DNA of 64,000 bases, taken from Lachnospiraceae bacterium. GTDB lineage: Bacteria; Bacillota; Clostridia; Lachnospirales; Lachnospiraceae. How positions within the stretch are numbered: position 1 is the stretch's first letter; each line of letters begins with the position of its first letter. Of the stretch, positions 49,290 through 57,525 are shown in pieces. The stretch covers positions 34,878 through 98,877 of the forward strand of contig JAFLTA010000005.1 in the NCBI GenBank assembly GCA_022510685.1, written 5' to 3'. Both the position numbers and the translations under genes were made by a program. A model generated the notes under the pieces. The model was not told where the DNA came from and did no database searches. It worked only from the letters and a program-made list of their open reading frames with translations.

Positions 49290-51437
49290 ATGGATATATA
49301 TATTCCTTTTCATAAAATGTCAAAAGCACAGAAGACCCAGTTGTATATGGACAACCTGACGGTTATTTTTAACCCACAGGCATTGTTTAGCGATGGAACA
49401 GCGTCTTACCGGATGCCTCCGGAGCCGGATGCCTATGAGCCGGTTTGTCTGCGTTTCCGTGCAGGCAGGGAAAATGTGGATGAGGTAATTCTGATATTCG
49501 GAGAACAGCGCTATTCCATGCAGAAGGTGTCAAATGACAGAATGTTTGATTATTATGAACATACGGTGACACTTGGCAATGAACGGGTGGAATATTATTT
49601 TGAGGTGCATAGCGGGCAGATGGTTTGCTATTACAATAGCGTGGGTGTGTGCAGTACAGTGGAGACCTATTATAATTTTTCTATCACCCCGTCATTTAAG
49701 ACGCCGGATTGGGCAAAGGGTGCTATCTTTTATCAGATATATGTAGATCGTTTTTATAATGGCGACCGCAGTAACGATGTGGAAAAGGACGAGTATTTTT
49801 ATATTGGGGAGGGAACCAATAAAGTAACGGATTGGATGAAGTATCCCCAGGAAATGGATGTGCGGGAATTTTATGGTGGTGATATAGCCGGAGTGATGCA
49901 GAAGCTGGATTATTTGCAGGACTTGGGTGTGGAGGCTATTTATCTGAATCCGATATTTGTCTCTCCATCTAATCATAAATACGATATTCAGGATTACGAT
50001 TATGTGGATCCGCATTTCGGACGTATTGTGAAAAATGAAGGAGAATTGCTAAAGCGAGATGAGAATGGTAATCTGATCATTCAAGATCCGGAGCATCCCA
50101 ATAAGGATGCTACCCGTTACATATGCCGTGTGACGGATAAGGAAAACCTGGAGGCAAGTAATGCCTTGTTTGTTGAGTTTGTGGAGGAAGTTCACCGTCG
50201 GGGTATGAAAGTCATTTTGGATGGCGTGTTTAATCATTGTGGCTCCTTTAATAAATGGCTGGACAGAGAGTGTATTTATGAGGGTGCTGAAGGCTATGAA
50301 AAGGGTGCCTTCGTATCCGGAGACAGTCCGTACCGCAGCTTTTTCAAGTTTCAGGAGGAGGCATGGCCGTACAATGTACATTATGACGGCTGGTGGGGAC
50401 ATGACACGCTGCCAAAGCTTAATTATGAGGAGTCTCCCAAACTGTATGAATATATTATGCGCATTGCCCGCAAATGGGTGTCACCGCCATATAATGTAGA
50501 CGGTTGGCGTCTCGATGTGGCAGCGGATTTAGGTCAGACCGGAGAGTATAATCATTATTTCTGGAAGGAATTCCGTCGTAATGTGAAGGAGGCGAATCCC
50601 AATGCCATCGTTTTGGCAGAGCATTACGGAGATGCCACGGAATGGCTGAAGGGAGACCAGTGGGATACGGTTATGAACTACGATGCCTTTATGGAGCCGT
50701 TGACATGGTTTTTGACCGGTGTGGAAAAACACAGTGATGAATATCGTGGAGATTTATTCGGAAATGCAGATGCATTTTTTGGCTCCATGCGTCACTTTAT
50801 GACCCGCTTTAATACCCAGTCTCTGCAGGTGGCGATGAATGAATTGTCTAATCATGACCATTCCCGTTTCCTGACCCGAACCAATCACGAGGTGGGGCGA
50901 ATTGCTTCCCGTGGGGCAGAGGCGGCAAATCAGGGGATAAACAAAAATTTGTTTCGGATGGCAGTTCTGATTCAGATGACCTGGCCGGGAGCTCCGACGA
51001 TATATTACGGAGATGAGGCTGGTCTCTGCGGATGGACGGACCCGGACAGCAGACGGGCGTACCCTTGGGGGCATGAGGACCATGAATTGATTCAATATCA
51101 TAAGGAGCTTATCCGTATTCACAGGGAAAATCAAGTGCTTCGCACCGGCTCTATATTATTTTTATGGGGAGAGTATCAGTGTATCAGTTACGGGCGTTTT
51201 GATGATAAGGAGCGCATTGTGGTCGTGGTGAATATAAGCAATGAACAGCGCCACATGGAAATACCGGTATGGCGTCTTGGAATGGTGCAGAACACTCGTA
51301 TGGCTAAATTGCTCCTCACAGATAACAGTGGATTTTCCATGGAGACGAAGGTGTATATACCGGAATCGGGCATACTGCATTTAGATTGTCCACCGGAGAC
51401 AGGTATATTAATCAAAGACATCGGAAATTTGTCTTAG
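49290..51437 (+). CDS. Intracellular GH13 alpha-amylase/neopullulanase-type enzyme
   Basis: A 715-residue GH13 enzyme. Residues 1-130 form an N-terminal beta-sandwich module, and the catalytic barrel begins near GAIFYQIYVDRFYNGD. Catalytic residues: Asp in VDGWRLDVAAD near 408, Glu in IVLAEHYGDA near 441 and Asp in ELSNHDHSRF near 522, with VILDGVFNHCG region II near 308. No signal peptide is seen, so it acts in the cytoplasm on maltodextrin or cyclodextrin. The size and N-terminal domain suggest a neopullulanase/cyclomaltodextrinase class. The ribosome site is poor (GAAAAGAGGGC). It ends at a bidirectional terminator. Confidence 0.9.
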   Translation: MDIYIPFHKMSKAQKTQLYMDNLTVIFNPQALFSDGTASYRMPPEPDAYEPVCLRFRAGRENVDEVILIFGEQRYSMQKVSNDRMFDYYEHTVTLGNERVEYYFEVHSGQMVCYYNSVGVCSTVETYYNFSITPSFKTPDWAKGAIFYQIYVDRFYNGDRSNDVEKDEYFYIGEGTNKVTDWMKYPQEMDVREFYGGDIAGVMQKLDYLQDLGVEAIYLNPIFVSPSNHKYDIQDYDYVDPHFGRIVKNEGELLKRDENGNLIIQDPEHPNKDATRYICRVTDKENLEASNALFVEFVEEVHRRGMKVILDGVFNHCGSFNKWLDRECIYEGAEGYEKGAFVSGDSPYRSFFKFQEEAWPYNVHYDGWWGHDTLPKLNYEESPKLYEYIMRIARKWVSPPYNVDGWRLDVAADLGQTGEYNHYFWKEFRRNVKEANPNAIVLAEHYGDATEWLKGDQWDTVMNYDAFMEPLTWFLTGVEKHSDEYRGDLFGNADAFFGSMRHFMTRFNTQSLQVAMNELSNHDHSRFLTRTNHEVGRIASRGAEAANQGINKNLFRMAVLIQMTWPGAPTIYYGDEAGLCGWTDPDSRRAYPWGHEDHELIQYHKELIRIHRENQVLRTGSILFLWGEYQCISYGRFDDKERIVVVVNISNEQRHMEIPVWRLGMVQNTRMAKLLLTDNSGFSMETKVYIPESGILHLDCPPETGILIKDIGNLS

Positions 51438-51445
51438 AATGAAAT

Positions 51446-51477
51446 AAAAACGCCAAGGTTATTACCTTGGCGTTTTT
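51446..51477. terminator. Bidirectional terminator of GH13 and tRNA-Trp
   Basis: AAAAACGCCAAGGT at 51446-51459 pairs perfectly with ACCTTGGCGTTTTT at 51464-51477 over a TATT loop. It lies between the convergent GH13 gene (+) and tRNA-Trp (-). Confidence 0.92.
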
Positions 51478-51480
51478 AAC

Positions 51481-51550
51481 AGGGGTGCCAGGAATCGAAC
51501 CCGGCTCTGGAGTTTTGGAGACTCTTATTCTACCGATGAACTACACCCCT
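51481..51550 (-). tRNA. tRNA-Trp (CCA anticodon)
   Basis: Reading the - strand, acceptor arms AGGGGTG and CACCCCT pair over 7 bases, the T arm reads CCGGG TTCGATT CCTGG and the anticodon loop CTCCAAA gives CCA, decoding UGG. The gene is only 70 bases: the D loop has 7 bases (ATCGGTA), the variable loop has 4 and the outermost anticodon-stem position is an A-C mismatch. No 3' CCA is encoded. A strong promoter on the - strand lies just upstream. Confidence 0.9.
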
Positions 51551-51588
51551 AAAATAAAATGTATATGTCACTCAAAAGCGACTATAAC

Positions 51589-51617
51589 AGTATACATAAT
51601 TATAGACAACTTGTCAA
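51589..51617 (-). promoter_or_regulatory. Promoter of tRNA-Trp
   Basis: On the - strand TTGACA (51617-51612) and TATACT (51594-51589) are 17 bases apart, giving a near-perfect sigma-A promoter about 40 bases before the tRNA. A divergent + strand pair, TTGTCA at 51611-51616 and TATTAT at 51633-51638, overlaps it through a shared GACAACTTGTC palindrome. Confidence 0.8.
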
Positions 51618-51675
51618 GAAAAACGTATTTATTATTATTATGTCATTAGGTTACGGAAAGGCAGGGATATTGCGT

Positions 51676-51993
51676 ATGAACAGCAGACAATCTTTGTATG
51701 ATAAACAGGAATTTTACCGGAAAGGGGCTATATTGAAAGCCAGTTATTGTGGAATGCGTTATCAGGTGGAGAAATGGCAGCAGGAGGAAGAAGAGGTGTT
51801 TCGTGCGGCCGTTTGGCCGGAACCGTTTTGTTTTGAAAAAACACCGGAAGAAAACAAAGAGTATCAATTTTTTCCTTTTACAGATGAGGGTCTCGACCAA
51901 GTGTATCAGTGGCTTTGCGAGAAATATGATGCAAAGCGGGATGTATGGGAACATGCCGGCATATCTGGTATAACGAGTATATCAACAACTTAA
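51676..51993 (+). CDS. Small cytoplasmic protein of unknown function, 105 residues
   Basis: A 105-residue acidic protein (MNSRQSLYDKQEFYRKG start) with many aromatic residues. Its second half (FPFTDEGLDQVYQWLCEKYD) looks helical. No known motif is recognised. ATG 51676 follows AGGGATATTGCGT at 10 bases, a wide but usable spacing; the reading from 51559 includes upstream tRNA-promoter sequence and is unlikely. It converges with the TPR-like gene at 52005, only 11 bases away. Moderate confidence that it is expressed. Confidence 0.6.
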   Translation: MNSRQSLYDKQEFYRKGAILKASYCGMRYQVEKWQQEEEEVFRAAVWPEPFCFEKTPEENKEYQFFPFTDEGLDQVYQWLCEKYDAKRDVWEHAGISGITSISTT

Positions 51994-52004
51994 TATTCGT
52001 TATT

Positions 52005-52610
52005 CTAGTATTTTTGAATGATTTGCATGAGATGTTCGGCAATGGTATCACGCATAAAGGAATCGCTTTCCCGAATGCGGTCAATAAGTTTCTGCACTTT
52101 TTCGATTTGGTCTGTCTCGGCATAAATGGTGGCGAGAGTGGTGTAGGTTCTGGAAATATCGCTGCCGATTTCCAAAGCGTATTCGTAGACGAGGGCAGCA
52201 TTTTGATAGTCTGCATCTTCATACAGAGCACTTCCCCATCGATCCAGTGTGCGGATAAATTTTAAATAGTTCTGGTCACAGGCAGAGAGATGTTCAAAGT
52301 TGGCAAGACCATATTTCAGCTTGATATCGGCATTTGTCATGCCGTTTAGGTTCAATATAGGATGCTGCAAGGTCTGCCGTACGTCGTTTTGTGCATCTTG
52401 AACCGTTTCGCTGGCGTTTTCCTGAAAGGGAAGGAGACTTAGATCCACCTTCAGGTACTCCAAATCGGAAATGTCCTGTTTGCGTGCAAAATTAGCATCC
52501 TTTTCCTTTTGCCAGAATGCCTGATCCCAAGTGGAGACTCTGGCATTTCGTTTCATCTTGACTTGAACGCATATTATGAATACAATAAAACAAACAAAAA
52601 ATGTAGGCAT
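52005..52610 (-). CDS. Membrane-anchored TPR-like protein, 201 residues
   Basis: An N-terminal hydrophobic helix (residues of about 2-16) anchors a cytosolic or extracytoplasmic helical domain. The C-terminal half has TPR-like helices (WGSALYEDADYQNAALVYEY, then ALEIGSDISRTYTTLATIYA), in which a tetratricopeptide pattern A-x3-Y can be followed. No catalytic motif. AAGGAAGG lies before the ATG. Monocistronic and convergent with the 105-residue protein. TPR proteins act as scaffolds; the partner is unknown. Confidence 0.7.
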   Translation of the reverse strand: MPTFFVCFIVFIICVQVKMKRNARVSTWDQAFWQKEKDANFARKQDISDLEYLKVDLSLLPFQENASETVQDAQNDVRQTLQHPILNLNGMTNADIKLKYGLANFEHLSACDQNYLKFIRTLDRWGSALYEDADYQNAALVYEYALEIGSDISRTYTTLATIYAETDQIEKVQKLIDRIRESDSFMRDTIAEHLMQIIQKY

Positions 52611-52685
52611 GGAATTGTCCTTCCTTGTTTATAGTTTACAATATAAAGCTTTGTTAACAAGTGCTATGTAGATAGGAGGCAGAAG

Positions 52686-52793
52686 ATGAATTTTTTTAAT
52701 CGCAAAACTCAGAAAAGAATTGCGGCGGTAATCTGTGTATTAGTAGTTATTGCCATGATTGTTCCAATGGTATTAGGGTACTTAAATATTTAG
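52686..52793 (+). CDS. Single-helix membrane microprotein, 35 residues
   Basis: An open frame from ATG 52686 to TAG at 52791-52793 encodes MNFFNRKTQKRI followed by one hydrophobic helix (AAVICVLVVIAMIVPMVLGY) and LNI. A strong AGGAGG ribosome site lies 8 bases upstream, and a perfect terminator follows. The basic N-terminus and short tail resemble the stressosome-associated Prli42-type microproteins in layout, but the sequence is not similar enough to name. It is a good candidate for a real small gene. Confidence 0.72.
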   Translation: MNFFNRKTQKRIAAVICVLVVIAMIVPMVLGYLNI

Positions 52794-52834
52794 GAATGCC
52801 ATTTAAGTATGATTCCCTGATATGGAGCAAATGT

Positions 52835-52864
52835 AAAGCAGATGCGAAAGGTATCTGCTTTTTT
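52835..52864 (+). terminator. Terminator after the 35-residue gene
   Basis: AAAGCAGAT at 52835-52843 pairs with ATCTGCTTT at 52853-52861 over a 9-base loop, ending in TTTTTT. Confidence 0.85.
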
Positions 52865-52990
52865 ACTTTAGTAGGAAACTTCTCGTTTCCTATAAAGTAA
52901 AAACGCTCCGCGAGGATCGCACTGCGGCGGAATGGAAGATGTTGCTTTCAGCAACCCGCCGCAGGCGGAGAGTTTCGCGAGCGAAACTCT
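52860..52990. repeat. Dense palindromic element (REP/MITE-like)
   Basis: Three palindromes are packed into 131 bases. First, a 19-base-pair stem with 1-base bulge: TTTTTACTTTA and TAGGAAAC (52860-52879) with GTTTCCTA and TAAAGTAAAAA (52885-52903). Second, a nested hairpin from 52906 to 52970: CTCCGC with GCGGAG, CTGCGGCGG with CCGCCGCAG and GTTGC with GCAAC. Third, AGAGTTTCGC at 52969-52978 with GCGAAACTCT at 52981-52990. It is more GC-rich than its surroundings and carries no convincing gene. It may be a mobile palindromic repeat or a structured RNA. Confidence 0.75.
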
Positions 52991-53191
52991 TTCTTGTTGT
53001 CAGCATCATCCTAAGAATATCTTCTGTTTCTTTTCTACTGTTCGCATTGACTATACAGAATAACTGAAAAAATGTCAAATTTCGGCTGAATCTTTGACTT
53101 GCACACTGTAAAAATTTGTGACAAAATGGATAGATGAGAGATTATGGAAATCGGAATATCCTAATCTTATAAATTTGAATGGAGCGATAGT
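52991..53191. other. Gap before the VanW-family gene
   Basis: About 200 AT-rich bases with no open frame of note. TTGTGA at 53116-53121 and GATTAT at 53140-53145 (18-base spacing) form a weak possible promoter. The GGAG ribosome site lies just before ATG 53192. Confidence 0.4.
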
Positions 53192-54739
53192 ATGACGAAA
53201 AAAAATAAAGCATTAGCAGTTTTTTTTGTGTTGGGCTGCCTGGCAGCGGTATTGATAGCAGGTGTGGTAGAAGTTATTTCCTCCGGTGTTATGGGAGATA
53301 AAGATAAAATCTGTAAAGGAGTAAAAATCGGTGGTATTTCCGTCAGCGGAATGACAAAGGAGGAAGCAAAGAGGGCGCTGAACGATTATGTATCAGACAT
53401 ATTCAACAGACAGGTAGTGATTCAGGTTTCTGAGCATGAGATTGAGACAAGCTTTGGGGAACTGGGAATGGAGTGTGAAGCGGATAAATTAGTGGAGAAA
53501 GCATATTCATTGGGAAAGGAAGGAAATCCGTGGAAGCGTTTTAAAACGTTGGAGAATGTGCGTCATTCCGGAAAAACGTATGAGTTGAACTTTGATATTT
53601 CAGAGGATATACTCGAGGAATTTGTGGAGAAAGAGTGTACTCAGTATGATATAAAGGCGAAAAACTCCAAATTGACACTGAAGAACGGAAGGTTTGTTGC
53701 ATCTCAGGATCAGATTGGACATGAGGTACAAATTGACAAGACGATAGAGCGGATTAAAAAGACAGTTACGGAAAATATGGAGGAGGACACAAGTTTATCC
53801 ATAACGATTGAGGCGGTTGTAGAAGATACGGTGCCGGAATATACAAAGGAGATGGTGTCAAAATGTCAGGATGTTATCGGGAAATTTTCCACATCTTATG
53901 CAACATCTACAGCAGCCAGAGCCAACAATGTGCAGACTGCTGCCGGAAGAATCAATGGCACGGTTTTGTATCCCGGTAAGACATTTTCCACAATTAAAGT
54001 GATCAAGGACCGCACGGAGGAAAACGGATATCAGAGTGCTTCGGAATACTCCAGCGGTAAAGTAGTAGAGGGAATCGGAGGAGGAGTCTGCCAGGTGTCT
54101 ACTACGCTGTATAATGCAGTGATCAATGCAGAGCTGGAAATTGTAGAACGTTCACCCCATTCTATGGTGGTCGGTTATGTGGATGTTTCCAGAGATGCAG
54201 CAATCTCCGGCGACTATAAAGATTTCAAGTTTAAAAATAATACGGATGCGCCCATTTACATTGCCGCTTCTGCAGTAAATGGTGCATTGTCTTTTCAGAT
54301 ATACGGTCATGAGACGAGGGAGCCTAATCGGACCATAAAATTTGAGTCTGAAATACTGGAGACAATAGAGCCGGGACCGGATAAGGAGGTAGTGGATAAT
54401 ACAAAGCCGTCTTCTTATCGCTCGGTGACACAGTCTGCCCATGTGGGTTACAAAGCGAGACTGTGGAAGGTGGTGTATGTGGACGGCAAGGAGACGGAAC
54501 GAATACAGCTTAACACCAGTTCTTATTCGGCAGAACCACAATATGTGACAGTGGGATCGAAGAAAACGTCGAAACCGGATTCTTCAAAGGAACCAAAAAA
54601 ATCAAAAGAACCGAAGAAGACGGAGAAGCCGGATAAAACCCGAAACCCATCGGCAACAGAAACTTCCAAGCCTGCAGCAACGCCGAAGGTGACACCAACA
54701 CCGCAAAAAACATCGACACAGGCAGGAGATAATCCATGA
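53192..54739 (+). CDS. VanW-family cell-envelope protein
   Basis: A 515-residue protein. An N-terminal membrane anchor (residues of about 8-28) is followed by a peptidoglycan-binding-type domain (about 40-215, GGISVSGMTKEEAKRAL) and the VanW domain (about 235-380, with VVEGIGGGVCQVSTTLYNAV near 290). A G5-like beta module follows (KARLWKVVYVDGKETERI near 430), then a Pro/Lys/Ser/Thr-rich tail (about 475-515). VanW is named for vancomycin-resistance clusters but its function is unknown; here it is not near van genes. The length and domain order match the common Lachnospiraceae form. It overlaps the next gene by 4 bases. Confidence 0.88.
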   Translation: MTKKNKALAVFFVLGCLAAVLIAGVVEVISSGVMGDKDKICKGVKIGGISVSGMTKEEAKRALNDYVSDIFNRQVVIQVSEHEIETSFGELGMECEADKLVEKAYSLGKEGNPWKRFKTLENVRHSGKTYELNFDISEDILEEFVEKECTQYDIKAKNSKLTLKNGRFVASQDQIGHEVQIDKTIERIKKTVTENMEEDTSLSITIEAVVEDTVPEYTKEMVSKCQDVIGKFSTSYATSTAARANNVQTAAGRINGTVLYPGKTFSTIKVIKDRTEENGYQSASEYSSGKVVEGIGGGVCQVSTTLYNAVINAELEIVERSPHSMVVGYVDVSRDAAISGDYKDFKFKNNTDAPIYIAASAVNGALSFQIYGHETREPNRTIKFESEILETIEPGPDKEVVDNTKPSSYRSVTQSAHVGYKARLWKVVYVDGKETERIQLNTSSYSAEPQYVTVGSKKTSKPDSSKEPKKSKEPKKTEKPDKTRNPSATETSKPAATPKVTPTPQKTSTQAGDNP

Positions 54740-55722
54740 AGATAGGAAAAGTATCGGAAAACGTGTTAAAGCGTTCGGTCTTTAAGCAGATACAGCATCG
54801 CAGATCTGAGGTTTTGCTGCATCCCGGCGTGGGGGAAGACTGCGCGGCGATGTCGGTGGAGCCGGATGAAGTTCTCGTATTTTCCACAGATCCCATCACG
54901 GGCGCAGATAAACAGATGGGAGTATTTGCAGTACATATTACCGCAAATGATTTAGCGACAGCAGGAGCAGAGCCGGTGGGGATTCTTACCAGTATTATTT
55001 TGCCACCGGATACGGAGGAAGCACAATTACGCCAAATAATGAAAGAGATGGAAGATGTGTGCGCAGAATTGCAAATTGAGATATTAGGTGGGCACACGGA
55101 GGTGTCCGATGTGGTCAATCGACCGGTGATTACGGTTACAGGCATAGGAAAAGTGAAACGAGATGCACTTCTTTCCACCGGAGGGTTGCAGCCGGGTGAT
55201 GAACTGGTGATGACGAAATGGGCGGGATTAGAGGGCTCTGCTATCATTGCCGGAGAAAAGAGAGAAGAACTTCTGCAACGCCTTCCGGTAGAATTGGTGG
55301 AAGCTGCAGCAGGCTTTTTGAAACATTTATCCGTGGTGCCGGAAGCGCGAATTGCAGTGGAGTACGGTGCTACTGCCATGCATGATGTAACAGAGGGCGG
55401 TATTTTTGGTGCTCTATGGGAGATGGGTGCTGCCTCGGGAGTGGGAATTACGGTAGATTTGTGCAAAATCCCCATCTGTCAGGAAACGGTTGAGATTTGT
55501 GAAGTATTTGATATCAATCCTTATCTGTTGATTTCCAGTGGTTGTATGCTGATTGGATGCAAACAGGGGAATTTGTTGGTGGAAAAGCTGGATGAAGCGG
55601 GGATTCCGGCAGCGGTAATCGGACGTGCTACAGAGGGAAATGACCGCATTGTACGCAATGGAGAAGAGACCAGATTTATCGAGCCGCCGGGGACAGATGA
55701 GCTGTACAAAATATATTCTTAG
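54736..55722 (+). CDS. AIR synthase-related protein (HypE-like)
   Basis: A 328-residue member of the PurM/SelD/ThiL/HypE superfamily. The N-terminal ATP-binding motif GVGEDCAAM near residue 31, STDPITG near 49, and NDLATAGAEPVGI near 70 are conserved, with GGHTEVSD near 117 and MHDVTEGGIFGALWE near 215. The catalytic Cys of true HypE at the C-terminus is missing: the chain ends PPGTDELYKIYS. No hydrogenase maturation genes are nearby, so it is better seen as a HypE-like protein of unknown substrate. ATGA overlap with the VanW gene; GCAGGAG upstream. Confidence 0.82.
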   Translation: MKIGKVSENVLKRSVFKQIQHRRSEVLLHPGVGEDCAAMSVEPDEVLVFSTDPITGADKQMGVFAVHITANDLATAGAEPVGILTSIILPPDTEEAQLRQIMKEMEDVCAELQIEILGGHTEVSDVVNRPVITVTGIGKVKRDALLSTGGLQPGDELVMTKWAGLEGSAIIAGEKREELLQRLPVELVEAAAGFLKHLSVVPEARIAVEYGATAMHDVTEGGIFGALWEMGAASGVGITVDLCKIPICQETVEICEVFDINPYLLISSGCMLIGCKQGNLLVEKLDEAGIPAAVIGRATEGNDRIVRNGEETRFIEPPGTDELYKIYS

Positions 55723-55749
55723 GCATCATCATGCTGAAAGAGGTTATCT

Positions 55750-56247
55750 ATGTTAAATATTGTACTATTAGAACCGGAAATGCCTGCAAATACAGGGAAT
55801 ATCGGACGCACCTGCTGCGCTACGGGCACGAGACTGCATCTGATTGAGCCTATGGGTTTTCGGATTAATGATAAGATGATAAAACGTGCCGGATTGGACT
55901 ATTGGGACAAACTGGATGTGACAGTATATGACTGTCTGGAAGATTTTTTAGACAAAAATCCTGCGGCAAAAGAAAAATTGTATATGGCAACGACAAAATC
56001 CCGTATGCGATATACGGATGTTACATTTGTAGAAAACGATTATATCATGTTTGGGAAGGAGAGTGCGGGAATTCCGGAGGAGCTATTGGTGAAATCTCCG
56101 GAGACAGCGATTCGTATACCGATGAATCCGGAAATCCGCTCCTTGAATTTGTCTAATTCGGTTGCCATTGTCTTGTATGAGGCATTGCGCCAAAATAATT
56201 TCTTTTCGATGCAGTCAGAAGGAAATCTGCATCGACTACATTGGTAG
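55750..56247 (+). CDS. trmL: tRNA (cytidine/uridine-34 2'-O)-methyltransferase TrmL
   Basis: A 165-residue SPOUT methyltransferase that modifies the wobble base of tRNA-Leu. Motifs: LEPEMPANTGNIGRTCCATG near residue 6 (RNA binding), FGKESAGIPEELL near 102, and RIPMNPEIRSLNLSNSVAIV near 118, forming the trefoil knot. AAAGAGG lies before the ATG. It follows the HypE-like gene by 27 bases and may share its transcript. Confidence 0.94.
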   Translation: MLNIVLLEPEMPANTGNIGRTCCATGTRLHLIEPMGFRINDKMIKRAGLDYWDKLDVTVYDCLEDFLDKNPAAKEKLYMATTKSRMRYTDVTFVENDYIMFGKESAGIPEELLVKSPETAIRIPMNPEIRSLNLSNSVAIVLYEALRQNNFFSMQSEGNLHRLHW

Positions 56248-56381
56248 AGTATAGAATATTGGTGTGATGAGTCAATTTTTTTCGGCAATATTTTTGTTGC
56301 CGACGAAAGCTGTAGAATGATATGATTTTGGATTTCTGGCTATAGAAAATTAAAATTTTGTCTAAAATTTTTGAAAAAACC

Positions 56382-56410
56382 TTGAAAAAATTGTTGATAA
56401 ATACTAAAAT
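56382..56410 (+). promoter_or_regulatory. pfkA promoter
   Basis: TTGAAA at 56382-56387 and TAAAAT at 56405-56410 are 17 bases apart in an A/T-rich region, consistent with a strong sigma-A promoter. Confidence 0.65.
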
Positions 56411-56472
56411 AGTAATGCTGTGTAGATGATTGGATACATAGCCTTGAACATAGGTTAGAAATGGAGGAAGCT

Positions 56473-57456
56473 ATGGGTGAAAGCAAAGGCAAGATTGCCG
56501 TTTTAACAAGTGGTGGAGATGCACCGGGAATGAATGCAGCAGTACGTGCGGTTGTTCGTACTGGTATTGCCAGAGGATATGAAGTATATGGTGTCCGCAG
56601 AGGATACAATGGGTTGTTGAATAAAGAGATATTTAAGATGACATTTCACGATGTTTCCGAAAAGCTGCAGCATGGCGGTACTTTTCTGTTTACTGCCAGA
56701 AGTGCGGAGTTCAATGAAGATGCCGGTAAGCAGAAAGCAGCAAAAATCTGTAAGGAGCTTGGTATCGAGACATTGATCGTCATCGGTGGAGATGGTTCTT
56801 TCAAAGGAGCCAGAGATTTATCGAAATATGGTGTTAATATTGTCGGGTTGCCGGGAACGATTGATCTGGATATAGATTATACAGAGTATACGATAGGTTT
56901 TGATACTGCGGTGAATACAGCGATGGAGGCTATAGATCGTATACGTGAGACCTCAAATTCCCATGAACGCGTCAGTGTCGTGGAGGTTATGGGACGTTCC
57001 GCAGGATACATAGCGCTCTGGTGTGGTATTGCAAATGGAGCAGAGCAGATTTTGATTCCCGAAAAGTTTGACAATGACTACGATAAACTGATTTCAATCA
57101 TAAAAAGTAATCGTGAGGCGGGAATGACCCATCAGGTGGTCGTTAATGCAGAGGGAATCGGTCACTCCTATGGACTGGCAAAGAAAATCGAAGAGGCGAC
57201 AGGCATTGAGACACGCGCTACGATTTTAGGACATATGCAGCGTGGTGGAAGTCCGACTGCAAGAGACCGTGTATATGCTTCCGTCATGGGCGCCTATGCT
57301 ATTGATGTGATTGAGCAGGGAAAGAAAAACCGCCTGATTGGTTATAAGGACGGTAAGGTATATGATGTGGATGTATATGAAGCATTTGATATGAAAAAGG
57401 ACATCAATGCATACGAGTATGAGGTGGCAGGAATTCTTGGTACGAGATGTGAATAG
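56473..57456 (+). CDS. pfkA: 6-phosphofructokinase
   Basis: A 327-residue glycolytic kinase. The ATP motif TSGGDAPGMNAAVRAVVR, the GGDGS motif (residues 105-109, ATP-type) and the substrate loop GTIDLDIDYTEYTIGFDTA near 128-146 are visible. The classical TIDND here reads TIDLD, with both Asp kept and Asn replaced by Leu; GRHAGD-type motif reads MGRSAGY. ATG 56473 follows TGGAGGAAGCT; the ATG at 56461 is part of that site. A strong promoter precedes and a terminator follows, so it is monocistronic. It may be one of several Pfk paralogues in the genome. Confidence 0.93.
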   Translation: MGESKGKIAVLTSGGDAPGMNAAVRAVVRTGIARGYEVYGVRRGYNGLLNKEIFKMTFHDVSEKLQHGGTFLFTARSAEFNEDAGKQKAAKICKELGIETLIVIGGDGSFKGARDLSKYGVNIVGLPGTIDLDIDYTEYTIGFDTAVNTAMEAIDRIRETSNSHERVSVVEVMGRSAGYIALWCGIANGAEQILIPEKFDNDYDKLISIIKSNREAGMTHQVVVNAEGIGHSYGLAKKIEEATGIETRATILGHMQRGGSPTARDRVYASVMGAYAIDVIEQGKKNRLIGYKDGKVYDVDVYEAFDMKKDINAYEYEVAGILGTRCE

Positions 57457-57493
57457 ATTTGCTAATGTAACATACAAAATTTCCGGATAGTTC

Positions 57494-57525
57494 AAAGGCA
57501 AGCCCTGCGGGGCTTGCCTTTATTC
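57494..57525. terminator. Terminator of pfkA and the histidine kinase gene
   Basis: AAAGGCAAGCCC at 57494-57505 pairs with GGGCTTGCCTTT at 57510-57521 over TGCG, followed by ATTCTT on the + strand and preceded by A/T on the other, so it can work in both directions between convergent genes. Confidence 0.85.

Noticed and set aside
52890..53078. 62-residue - strand open frame through the palindromic element
   Set aside because: It runs through the hairpins, has no ribosome site and its composition follows the repeat.
53192..54739. Vancomycin-resistance locus suggested by the VanW domain
   Set aside because: No vanH/A/X or ligase genes nearby; VanW-domain proteins are common chromosomal genes in Clostridia.
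54510..55475. 321-residue - strand open frame
   Set aside because: Antisense to the HypE-like gene; no ribosome site and low-complexity Ser/Pro composition.
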